A stretch of DNA of 5,166 bases from an uncultured Mycoplasmatota bacterium (GTDB lineage Bacteria; Bacillota_I; Bacilli_A; RF39; UBA660), in NCBI GenBank assembly GCA_946007485.1, contig CAMGAM010000067.1, forward strand, positions 1-5,166, in the 5' to 3' direction. Position numbers and translations under genes: made by a program. The notes under the pieces were generated by a model. It was not told the DNA's origin and searched no databases. It was given only the letters and a program-made list of their open reading frames with translations. Positions 1 through 5,166 of the stretch are shown here, in pieces; position 1 is the stretch's first letter; each line of letters begins with the position of its first letter.

Positions 1-15
1 TATCAATACTGTTTA

Positions 16-315
16 TTAAGTATTTGTATTATTTAAAGAACTATTTTTATTTTTAGCAAAATATTCTTTTTTTAATTTAGAAATAGTTCCTATAATCAAG
101 AATAAATCTATGATAATAAGTAAAATTCCTGCAATTATACTTTCTTTAAATGCTAAAATACTAACAATAAATATAAATCCAATTACCAATACAAAAAATA
201 ATAATATTATTACAATCAATGGATACCTAATAAATTTAGGGACTTTATTACTTTTACTTGTTTCTAGCATTCCATCAAATAAAAATTCAAATATTAATTC
301 TATTATAAAATCCAT
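16..315 (-). CDS. Small two-helix membrane protein, conserved hypothetical
   Basis: This 99-residue protein has no function I can name. An amphipathic, hydrophobic N-terminus (residues 1-17) leads into a basic stretch with the motif KVPKFIRYP (24-32). Two hydrophobic helices follow (about 32-55 and 58-77), joined by a very short turn, and the tail is basic then polar (80-99). The basic flanks predict a hairpin with both ends in the cytoplasm. From memory, small Bacillota proteins with a VPK-[WF]-IRYP motif before a membrane helix are common hypotheticals, but I cannot cite a family. The start is backed by AAGGAG at 321-326, five bases upstream. It begins 29 bases after the second permease ends, with no terminator visible, so it is probably the last gene of the exporter operon. 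A role as an accessory or immunity peptide is only inference. Confidence 0.75.
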   Translation of the reverse strand: MDFIIELIFEFLFDGMLETSKSNKVPKFIRYPLIVIILLFFVLVIGFIFIVSILAFKESIIAGILLIIIDLFLIIGTISKLKKEYFAKNKNSSLNNTNT

Positions 316-320
316 GCTTA

Positions 321-326
321 CTCCTT
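321..326 (-). promoter_or_regulatory. Ribosome binding site of the small membrane protein
   Basis: AAGGAG on the minus strand lies five bases before the ATG at 313-315, in the 29-base gap after the second permease. It is good evidence that the 99-residue frame is a translated gene. Confidence 0.75.
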
Positions 327-344
327 TTATTAAAATTGTTATTT

Positions 345-1493
345 TTAACCTATTTTTTGTTTTCTTTTTGATACTATATTAGTTAAAATAATAAATATAA
401 TAGAAAAAGATAAAATAATTATAATATTTAATAATATTGGTTTTATTGTATTAAAATTAATAATTTCTAATGTCTTTAAAATTTCATTATTACTTATATA
501 ATAATATGATGGCAAAATATGAGCAATTTTTATAACTGCTTCTGGTAACCATTCCATTGGAACAAATGCTCCGCATAAGAAACTTGATCCAAGAGCTATT
601 ACATTAACTATTCCACTTATTGCATTTTTATTTGAAACTATATTACCAATAAATAATGCAATTGTGGTAGCACATATTGTAAATACAAATGAATTTATTA
701 AGTAAAAAATGCCATGAATAGAAAACATTATATTCCCTACTAAAACGAAACTTAATACAACATAGATCATCCACAAAATTATGGAAAACAAACTATTTGA
801 TAACAATAATTGTCTATTTAAAGTTTTATAATTAGTACTACTGATGATTGTTCTTTTCTGAATTTTTATATCTTTAAAACTTGCTAAAATTAAACATATA
901 ACATATATCAAACATGCCATTATACTATAATTAGCAAAATTATAATAAAACGTTGCTTTTGATAAAATATTAGTATCTAATTTGGATGTTATTTCAACTT
1001 CACTTTTTTTAGATAAAGTTTCATTTATTTTACTAATTAATTCTTCTTCACTATTAATACTTTTTTGATAAATATTTGCTACTTTAATGTATCTTGATAA
1101 CAACATTTCGGCAAATGATGATTGATAATCTCCTGTACTTTTAATTTCTATTTCAGGATTTTTTCCATCCATAAAATCTTTATTATAATTTTTAGGAATA
1201 TATATTACATAATTTACATCTCTATAAAATAAGGCATCATTAATTGCATCTTCATTATTCTTTAAATCTACTACATTACTATTTTCTTCTATATATTTTA
1301 TTAAATCTTTTGTAATTCCTTTTTCTTCATCATAATTTACTATCATTATATCAGGTTTACTTGCAACAAAGTTTATATTACTTTCACTTGTTTGCATATT
1401 AAATCCACCAAAGAATATTAAAAATAATGTGTACAATATTATAATGAATTTATTTTTGTTTAATATTTTTAAAAATGTTTTAAATACTGTCAT
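345..1493 (-). CDS. ABC-2 type exporter permease, second subunit (LnrN-like)
   Basis: This is a 382-residue membrane subunit of an ABC exporter with the ABC-2/type-3 permease layout. There is one N-terminal helix (about 15-33), a large extracytoplasmic domain (about 34-183), then five helices (about 184-206, 232-254, 260-285, 289-313 and 352-374) and a basic end (KRKQK). The segment SSFLCGAFVPMEWLP (303-317) followed by LPSYYY (327-332) is typical of the family, where a helix leads into the conserved proline region before the last helix. It should pair with the preceding permease to form the channel powered by the ATPase encoded at 2662-3600. Its start lies inside the end of that permease gene (14-base overlap) and has a perfect AAGGAGG seven bases upstream, which settles the start choice. 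Size and gene position match B. subtilis LnrN (about 385 residues, from memory). The substrate is unknown. Confidence 0.88.
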   Translation of the reverse strand: MTVFKTFLKILNKNKFIIILYTLFLIFFGGFNMQTSESNINFVASKPDIMIVNYDEEKGITKDLIKYIEENSNVVDLKNNEDAINDALFYRDVNYVIYIPKNYNKDFMDGKNPEIEIKSTGDYQSSFAEMLLSRYIKVANIYQKSINSEEELISKINETLSKKSEVEITSKLDTNILSKATFYYNFANYSIMACLIYVICLILASFKDIKIQKRTIISSTNYKTLNRQLLLSNSLFSIILWMIYVVLSFVLVGNIMFSIHGIFYLINSFVFTICATTIALFIGNIVSNKNAISGIVNVIALGSSFLCGAFVPMEWLPEAVIKIAHILPSYYYISNNEILKTLEIINFNTIKPILLNIIIILSFSIIFIILTNIVSKRKQKIG

Positions 1494-2661
1494 ATTTTTG
1501 CCTCCTTAAACTAATATAGGAAACTGTAATTAATATGAAAGCAAAAATAAGCAAACTTATAACATTAAATATATATCTATCTAATGTTTCATAGTAATAT
1601 AAAGAATATAAACCATCTGTTATCATATTTGCAGGATTTAATTTATTAATAATTGGAATATTTTTATCAATTATGTATTTCATTGTTATTCCCATCATTC
1701 CTGATAAAAAACAGCCTAACATTGTTATAGATAAAATTATTCCAGTTTTAACATTTTCATTTGATTTAATTGTAGTTGCTACCATAGTACCTAATGATAA
1801 TCCTGCTAAACTTCCTACCATTGCTAAAATAATAATTAATCCTAAATTATTACCATAGTCAACATTTAATACTAATATAGTATAAATAAATAGTAATGCA
1901 ACTCCTATTAATTGTGTAATATAGCTTGCAAGAACACTGCTTAAAATTACTTTACCTTTTGTTGTAGGTGCTACTGATACTCTTTTCCCTTGATTAGACA
2001 TATTAGCTAAATTTTGATTTATAGAAGCAGTTCCAAGTATCCCACCATATAAACAAACCATTGCAATAAGTGTATAAAATTCTATCATTGTATAACTTAG
2101 ATTATCACTCGAAATATTCTTAAGTTTAACATTTTCTTCAGTTGTAATCTCTATTACTTTATTATAAATACTTTCATAGTCAACATTGAAATTTCCTGTC
2201 ATAATTTGGTTTTGTATTTCTTCTTCAGTAAGGTTATTTATAATATTACTTGTTTGCATAATTTCTTCTGATACATATTTAAATATAGTTTCATTAATAC
2301 CACTTGTTATAAAGGTTAATTTAGGTTTATTATCTACTAATTCCATATAACCAACTATTTTTTCTTCTTCTAGTAATTTTTGTGCTTCTTCTTTTGTAGT
2401 GTATTTGGTTTCGAATAACCTATCCTTATTATTTTTATCACTCATTTCTTCAAATGCTGATTTAAAAACTTCGTTATTATTAAAATCATCATTTTGAATA
2501 ATTGCTATATTTATAATGTCTAATTTTTCGCTATTTTCTATATCTGAAAATGCCATATTAAAGAATGTTGCTAATATTATCGGAAAAGCAAAAGTCCAAA
2601 ATATTAATTCTTTGTTTCTAAAAAGAGTTTTTAAAGAATATTTAAAATTATGAATAAACAT
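1480..2661 (-). CDS. ABC-2 type exporter permease, first subunit (LnrM-like)
   Basis: This is a 393-residue ABC-2/type-3 permease. An N-terminal helix (about 19-39, containing WTFAFPIILATFFNMAF) anchors a long, acidic, helical extracytoplasmic domain (about 40-188, rich in E, N and K). Five more helices follow at about 191-213, 237-266, 272-297, 305-325 and 363-384. The family's late region is clear: GCFLSGMMG (316-324), then NPANMITDGLYSLYYYE (342-358) just before the last helix. The ATG directly abuts the TAA of the ATPase gene, with no base between them. The best Shine-Dalgarno candidate (AAGGA, 2675-2679) is 13 bases away, so translation probably depends on coupling to the ATPase. Length and gene order resemble B. 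subtilis LnrM (about 396 residues, from memory). It is expected to dimerise with the permease encoded at 345-1493. The substrate cannot be read from sequence. Confidence 0.88.
   Translation of the reverse strand: MFIHNFKYSLKTLFRNKELIFWTFAFPIILATFFNMAFSDIENSEKLDIINIAIIQNDDFNNNEVFKSAFEEMSDKNNKDRLFETKYTTKEEAQKLLEEEKIVGYMELVDNKPKLTFITSGINETIFKYVSEEIMQTSNIINNLTEEEIQNQIMTGNFNVDYESIYNKVIEITTEENVKLKNISSDNLSYTMIEFYTLIAMVCLYGGILGTASINQNLANMSNQGKRVSVAPTTKGKVILSSVLASYITQLIGVALLFIYTILVLNVDYGNNLGLIIILAMVGSLAGLSLGTMVATTIKSNENVKTGIILSITMLGCFLSGMMGITMKYIIDKNIPIINKLNPANMITDGLYSLYYYETLDRYIFNVISLLIFAFILITVSYISLRRQKYDSI
1501..1507 (-). promoter_or_regulatory. Ribosome binding site of the second permease
   Basis: A perfect AAGGAGG lies seven bases before the ATG at 1491-1493. 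It sits wholly within the coding end of the first permease, where it encodes part of the RRQKY tail. It is the strongest site in the window and decides the overlapping start. Confidence 0.85.
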
Positions 2662-3600
2662 TTAGTCACGAAGTTCCTTTCCAGTTAATTCAAGGAATAC
2701 ATCGTTAAGTGTTGGTCTTTCTGAATATATTTTATTATATTTAATATTATTTTTCTTTAAATACTCCATTATTTCAACTAAATTATTTTTACCTTTTTTA
2801 TATGTAACAAGCAATATATTACTATTGTATCTAACATCATCTACATTTTTTAATTCTTTTATTTTATCTATGCAATTAATATCTAAGTCATTTATTTCTA
2901 TTGATATTTTTTCTTCTATTTTAGTTAATTCTTTTAACTCGTCAGTTGACCCTGTTGCTAAAATTTTACCTTTATCAAGTATAATAACCCTATCACAAAG
3001 TATTTCAACTTCTTCCATATAATGTGTTGTGTATACAATAGTTGCTCCATTATCTCGTAATTTTTTTATTCCATCTAGAATATTATTTCTACTTTGTGGA
3101 TCTACTGCAACAGTTGGTTCATCTAAAAAAATAAGTTTTGGTTTATGAGCTATACCACAAGCAATATTTAATCGTCTTAACAAACCACCAGATAATTTTT
3201 TAGGATAAAAGTTCTTAAAATTTTCTAAACCTACTAAGTTTATTGCATCTTCAATATACTTTTTTCTTGTTTCTTTATTATTAATATATAATCCACAAAA
3301 ATAATCTATATTTTCGTAAACAGTTAATTCATCAAAAACTGCAACTTCCTGAAATACAACACCTATTTTAGATTTTATATCATAAGAATCGGGTTTCATC
3401 TCTTTACCAAATATTTTTATACTTCCACTACTATAATTTAACAACGATAATAAACAATTTATGGTAGTTGTTTTACCACTTCCATTTGGACCTAAAAGAC
3501 CTAGAATTTCTCCTTCATGAACTTCAAAAGATAAATTATCTACTGCTTTTATTTCTTTATATTCTTTTATTAAATTTTTAACTTCAATTACATTTTTCAT
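2662..3600 (-). CDS. ABC exporter ATP-binding protein (LnrL/DrrA-type, DUF4162-like tail)
   Basis: This 312-residue cytoplasmic ATPase should power the two permeases encoded immediately downstream. All nucleotide-binding motifs are visible: Walker A GPNGSGKT (37-44), Q-loop Q84, ABC signature LSGGL (136-140) followed by LRR, Walker B LIFLDEP (156-162, with catalytic E161), D-loop VAVDPQSR (164-171) and switch histidine H193 in TTH. A C-terminal domain of about 85 residues ends in RPTLNDVFLELTGKELRD, the usual end of DUF4162-bearing drug and bacteriocin exporter ATPases of the DrrA/BcrA/LnrL group. The length is full for that group (LnrL is about 311 residues, from memory). The signature has Leu where the consensus has Gln; Met or Leu there is, as I recall, common in this subgroup. 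The start is supported by AAGGAG six bases upstream. It follows the unknown 409-residue gene after 37 bases with no strong terminator. Confidence 0.95.
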   Translation of the reverse strand: MKNVIEVKNLIKEYKEIKAVDNLSFEVHEGEILGLLGPNGSGKTTTINCLLSLLNYSSGSIKIFGKEMKPDSYDIKSKIGVVFQEVAVFDELTVYENIDYFCGLYINNKETRKKYIEDAINLVGLENFKNFYPKKLSGGLLRRLNIACGIAHKPKLIFLDEPTVAVDPQSRNNILDGIKKLRDNGATIVYTTHYMEEVEILCDRVIILDKGKILATGSTDELKELTKIEEKISIEINDLDINCIDKIKELKNVDDVRYNSNILLVTYKKGKNNLVEIMEYLKKNNIKYNKIYSERPTLNDVFLELTGKELRD

Positions 3601-3606
3601 TTTACA

Positions 3607-3612
3607 CTCCTT
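3607..3612 (-). promoter_or_regulatory. Ribosome binding site of the ABC ATPase
   Basis: AAGGAG on the minus strand lies six bases before the ATG at 3598-3600, inside the 37-base gap after the upstream gene. It gives the ATPase independent, strong initiation. Confidence 0.8.
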
Positions 3613-3637
3613 GCAAGTTAGAATTACATATAATTTT

Positions 3638-4867
3638 TTATTCCATTTCTAAATATATTTTCTCATTATCAAAATAGATTTCTTTCGTTTTATTATAAAT
3701 ACAATCTACTTTTTCTATTTGATTAATAAATGTCTTGGAATTAGATTCTTTAATTTCATCAAATTTATTAACAAAATTATCTTTAATATTTTGCCCTGTT
3801 TGTTTTAGATTTTCTCCTCTTTCGTTAAGCCAAGAATCAACTTTTTTTATTTTAGCTTTTTCAGCAATATTTCCTATTACTTTTCCTGCACTTCCAAGAC
3901 CAGATAGTACATTTCCTTCTAAAGATTTATTAGCATTCTTTTTGATATAATTTAAAGCATTATTAAAAATATCTGTATATTCATCATCTAGCGCATCTAA
4001 TTCATCTTTTTTTGATAAAAGATACTCACTTTGATAATTTCCTAAAAGAAGAATTTCCATTAAAGATGAAAAAGAATAAATATATAAAGATAATCTGTAA
4101 TATTTAAAGTTCTTTTCTATGTCACCAATTATTGAATTCATAGTAATATTCGTTGTAAATATTTTATCTTTTGATAATTCATCTTTTATTTGTTTTTTAT
4201 AAAATAACATATTTTTATTAGCAGTTCTTTTTATATCCATAACTTGTTTATGATTGTTTACTAAATATTTTTCATCTTCCAAATTAAATTTAAAGTCATT
4301 AATGGATCTATTTAATATTTCTAAATCTGATTCAATTTCAGATTCTTTTTCATCTTCTAAAAACGATAAGATCTTTTTATTTAATTCTTTAATTTCTCCT
4401 AATTGTGCTTCAATACCTGAGAGTGCAACAGACATCATCATTACAGTAGGATCAAGTGCCATGACACTAGTTGAATTTACTTCTTTAAGTTGAGCTAGTT
4501 TTGAACTTCCATCTCTTTTTTTGATTGCTCCCCAAAAACTTTTTCCATCTTTCATTGCTTTTAATGAATCGTTTTTACCAAGATTAGTAATACGATATAA
4601 TTTATCTGTTGTTTTAGAATTTTGTTTTATTATGTTTTTTATGTTATCTGCTGTAGAGACTGCTATTGGACTAATTTTAGATAATTTTGATATTGTTAAA
4701 CTATAAGAATTAGTACTTAAATTTTCTTTTCTTATATCTGCTAATACATAATTATTCATTTCTAATAAATTATAATTATCTATATCTTTTTTAGTAGTAA
4801 TTGTTGTTAAATTTTTGTCTTGTTCAAAATTTTCACTTTTCTTTTTTAATTTATCAAATATACCCAT
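3638..4867 (-). CDS. Conserved hypothetical helical protein upstream of the exporter
   Basis: I do not recognise a function for this 409-residue protein. It has no signal peptide and opens with a short amphipathic MGIFDKLKKK. A more ordered core follows at about 88-175: LYRITNLGKNDSLKAMKDGK (90-109), FWGAIKK (111-117), then ALDPTVMMMSVALSGIEAQLG (137-157), which runs into a charged, probable coiled-coil helix up to about residue 210. Residues 257-277 are hydrophobic (YRLSLYIYSFSSLMEILLLGN) but not a clear membrane span. Residues 317-340 are Gly/Ala-rich (LSGLGSAGKVIGNIAEKAK) and are followed by WLNERGENLKQTGQNIK. From memory, similar uncharacterised proteins occur in other low-GC Bacillota; I know of no experiment on them. 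AGGTGA six bases upstream supports the start. It is the first gene after the promoter and lies 37 bases before the ATPase, so a regulatory, sensory or protective partner role is possible but inferred. Confidence 0.85.
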   Translation of the reverse strand: MGIFDKLKKKSENFEQDKNLTTITTKKDIDNYNLLEMNNYVLADIRKENLSTNSYSLTISKLSKISPIAVSTADNIKNIIKQNSKTTDKLYRITNLGKNDSLKAMKDGKSFWGAIKKRDGSSKLAQLKEVNSTSVMALDPTVMMMSVALSGIEAQLGEIKELNKKILSFLEDEKESEIESDLEILNRSINDFKFNLEDEKYLVNNHKQVMDIKRTANKNMLFYKKQIKDELSKDKIFTTNITMNSIIGDIEKNFKYYRLSLYIYSFSSLMEILLLGNYQSEYLLSKKDELDALDDEYTDIFNNALNYIKKNANKSLEGNVLSGLGSAGKVIGNIAEKAKIKKVDSWLNERGENLKQTGQNIKDNFVNKFDEIKESNSKTFINQIEKVDCIYNKTKEIYFDNEKIYLEME

Positions 4868-4873
4868 AATTCA

Positions 4874-4879
4874 TCACCT
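4874..4879 (-). promoter_or_regulatory. Ribosome binding site of the 409-residue protein
   Basis: AGGTGA on the minus strand lies six bases before the ATG at 4865-4867. It matches the anti-Shine-Dalgarno core and fixes the start of the first operon gene. Confidence 0.75.
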
Positions 4880-4888
4880 ATATTTATT

Positions 4889-4897
4889 ATTATATCA
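4889..4897 (-). promoter_or_regulatory. Extended -10 promoter for the five-gene operon
   Basis: On the minus strand this reads TGATATAAT, a consensus TATAAT preceded by the TGN extension. There is no good -35 hexamer 16-18 bases upstream; ATGACA is present but only 11 bases away from the -10. An extended -10 can work without a -35 for housekeeping sigma factors. The predicted start of transcription is near 4882, giving a very short leader of about 15 bases that holds only the Shine-Dalgarno site. In such AT-rich DNA a chance match is quite possible, but the position just ahead of the first gene supports it. Confidence 0.55.
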
Positions 4898-4937
4898 TAA
4901 ACTTTTGTCATATTTTATTAATAGTAATATTTTAAAT

Positions 4938-5036
4938 CTATATATTTATTAAACACTTAAATTCATAATATACATCATACTTTTTAGTATAAATACTGCT
5001 TATTCCTCTAGTAAATTTATAGGTATCATTTAATAG
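4938..5036 (-). pseudogene. Possible 3' remnant of an unrecognised AT-rich gene
   Basis: Read on the minus strand, a frame stays open from the composition step near 5036 to a TAG stop at 4938-4940. It gives about 32 residues ending in KKYDVYYEFKCLINI and including NDTYKFTRGISS. The mix of charged, aromatic and glycine residues looks more like protein than random AT-rich translation, and it ends about 40 bases before the promoter of the next operon, as a real upstream gene would. It has no start of its own and would enter from DNA that now codes, in another frame, for a penicillin-binding protein. A chance frame this long has a probability of several percent at this composition, so support is weak. 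Confidence 0.25.
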
Positions 5037-5166
5037 ACAGAAAGTTGAATCGGCGTGACACTGACGCCTTGACCGAAAGCACTCGTTGCCAGTTCGATGT
5101 TACCGACGTCCTCTAAGTCAAAGATAATTCCCGTTCCTTCGCCTTGTAAATCGATACCTGTTTTTT
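5030..5166 (-). CDS. Class B penicillin-binding protein fragment, truncated at both ends
   Basis: The minus strand from the window edge encodes 44 complete codons ending in TAA. The frame contains TGIDLQGEGTGII, a short spacer, then IELATSAFGQGVSVTPIQL. This pair of blocks is characteristic of transpeptidase domains of class B PBPs (FtsI, SpoVD, PBP2), which crosslink peptidoglycan outside the membrane. The blocks lie between the SxN and KTG(T/S) active-site motifs; the KTG seen here belongs to the TGIDLxGE block and is not the catalytic one. Homologues continue after VTPIQL with an alanine-rich helix, the catalytic KTG motif and the rest of the domain. Here only SVY follows before the stop, so the product would be inactive. 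The 5' part lies beyond the window. The DNA is about 48% G+C and rich in GTC, ACG and GGC codons, unlike all the other genes here. I cannot say which PBP subtype it is. Confidence 0.85.
   Translation of the reverse strand, partial: KTGIDLQGEGTGIIFDLEDVGNIELATSAFGQGVSVTPIQLSVY
5033..5050. other. Composition and homology breakpoint
   Basis: To the right of this interval G+C is about 48% (56 of 116 bases, 5051-5166); to the left it is about 18% (22 of 120 bases, 4921-5040). The last family-like PBP residue is the leucine coded at 5042-5044, so the join lies at about 5033-5045. I see no target duplication, terminal inverted repeat or recognisable attachment core at the join, although only one side of any inserted element would be in view. 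Confidence 0.7.

Noticed and set aside
5..24. Inverted repeat AATACT/AGTATT around the stop of the small membrane protein gene, possible terminator
   Set aside because: The stem is only six base pairs and AT-rich, it spans the stop codon, and no T-tract follows on the minus strand before the window ends.
110..382. Plus-strand open frame of 90 codons
   Set aside because: It lies antisense to the small membrane protein and the end of the second permease. Its I/N/L-rich translation is what the complement of an AT-rich membrane gene gives, and it has no good ribosome binding site.
3601..3637. AATTA-TATG-TAATT hairpin between the 409-residue gene and the ATPase
   Set aside because: The stem is five A-T pairs with no downstream T-run, too weak to be a terminator. 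The genes are better read as co-transcribed.
3735..4706. Several plus-strand open frames antisense to the 409-residue gene
   Set aside because: They are short and hydrophobic with no family motifs, no ribosome binding sites and no plus-strand context. They mirror the minus-strand gene's codon pattern.
3638..4867. 409-residue protein as a PspA/LiaH-type membrane-stress protein, because of its amphipathic start and coiled coil
   Set aside because: It is much longer than PspA (about 220-230 residues) and its conserved-looking core does not resemble PspA. The shared MGIF-like start is too little evidence.
4977..4997. Nested short repeats (ATACT, AGTAT, ATACT) to the right of the first gene
   Set aside because: Five-base palindromic words are expected by chance at this composition, and they fall inside the possible gene remnant. 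They are not supported as an operator or attachment site.
4998..5029. Possible tiny minus-strand gene starting at the ATG just after the PBP fragment stop (MIPINLLEE)
   Set aside because: It has nine codons only and no Shine-Dalgarno site, and it overlaps a longer frame that is a better, though still weak, coding candidate.

Overview
The window is a very AT-rich stretch (roughly 20-25% G+C in the blocks I counted). Every credible gene lies on the minus strand, so transcription runs from right to left. TAA is the only stop codon used, and most starts have Shine-Dalgarno sites of the AAGGAG or AGGTGA type. Together with the gene types, this suggests a low-GC member of the Bacillota (Clostridia, Bacilli or an uncultured relative). 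I cannot place it more closely, and every tryptophan codon I checked is TGG, so nothing points to a changed genetic code.

The main content is a tight five-gene block that looks like one operon. An extended -10 promoter (4889-4897) precedes a 409-residue helical protein of unknown function (3638-4867). Then follow a three-gene ABC-2 type exporter, made of an ATPase with a DUF4162-like tail (2662-3600) and two six-helix permeases (1480-2661 and 345-1493), and last a 99-residue two-helix membrane protein (16-315). The order ATPase-permease-permease and the sizes 312/393/382 residues match, from memory, the Bacillus subtilis LnrLMN (YfiLMN) linearmycin-resistance exporter. The likely job is therefore export of, or protection against, an amphipathic or membrane-active compound, but the substrate cannot be read from sequence. 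No two-component system like LnrJK is visible. The unknown 409-residue protein occupies the upstream position instead.

The right edge is different. From about 5046 to 5166 the base composition jumps to about 48% G+C, and the minus strand encodes 40-odd residues of a class B penicillin-binding protein (FtsI/SpoVD/PBP2 type). That reading frame ends three codons after a conserved block, well before the domain should end. In the AT-rich DNA next to it, another open frame (about 4938-5036) looks like the 3' end of an unrelated gene cut at the same place. Two partial genes meeting at one composition step suggests a recombination or insertion junction, or an assembly chimera at a contig end. The artefact explanation should be excluded first.

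I found no tRNA, rRNA, CRISPR array, insertion sequence or convincing intrinsic terminator. There is no gene-free stretch over 300 bases. The longest non-coding gap is the one between the right-edge remnants and the 409-residue gene (70 to 160 bases, depending on whether the remnant at 4938-5036 is real).
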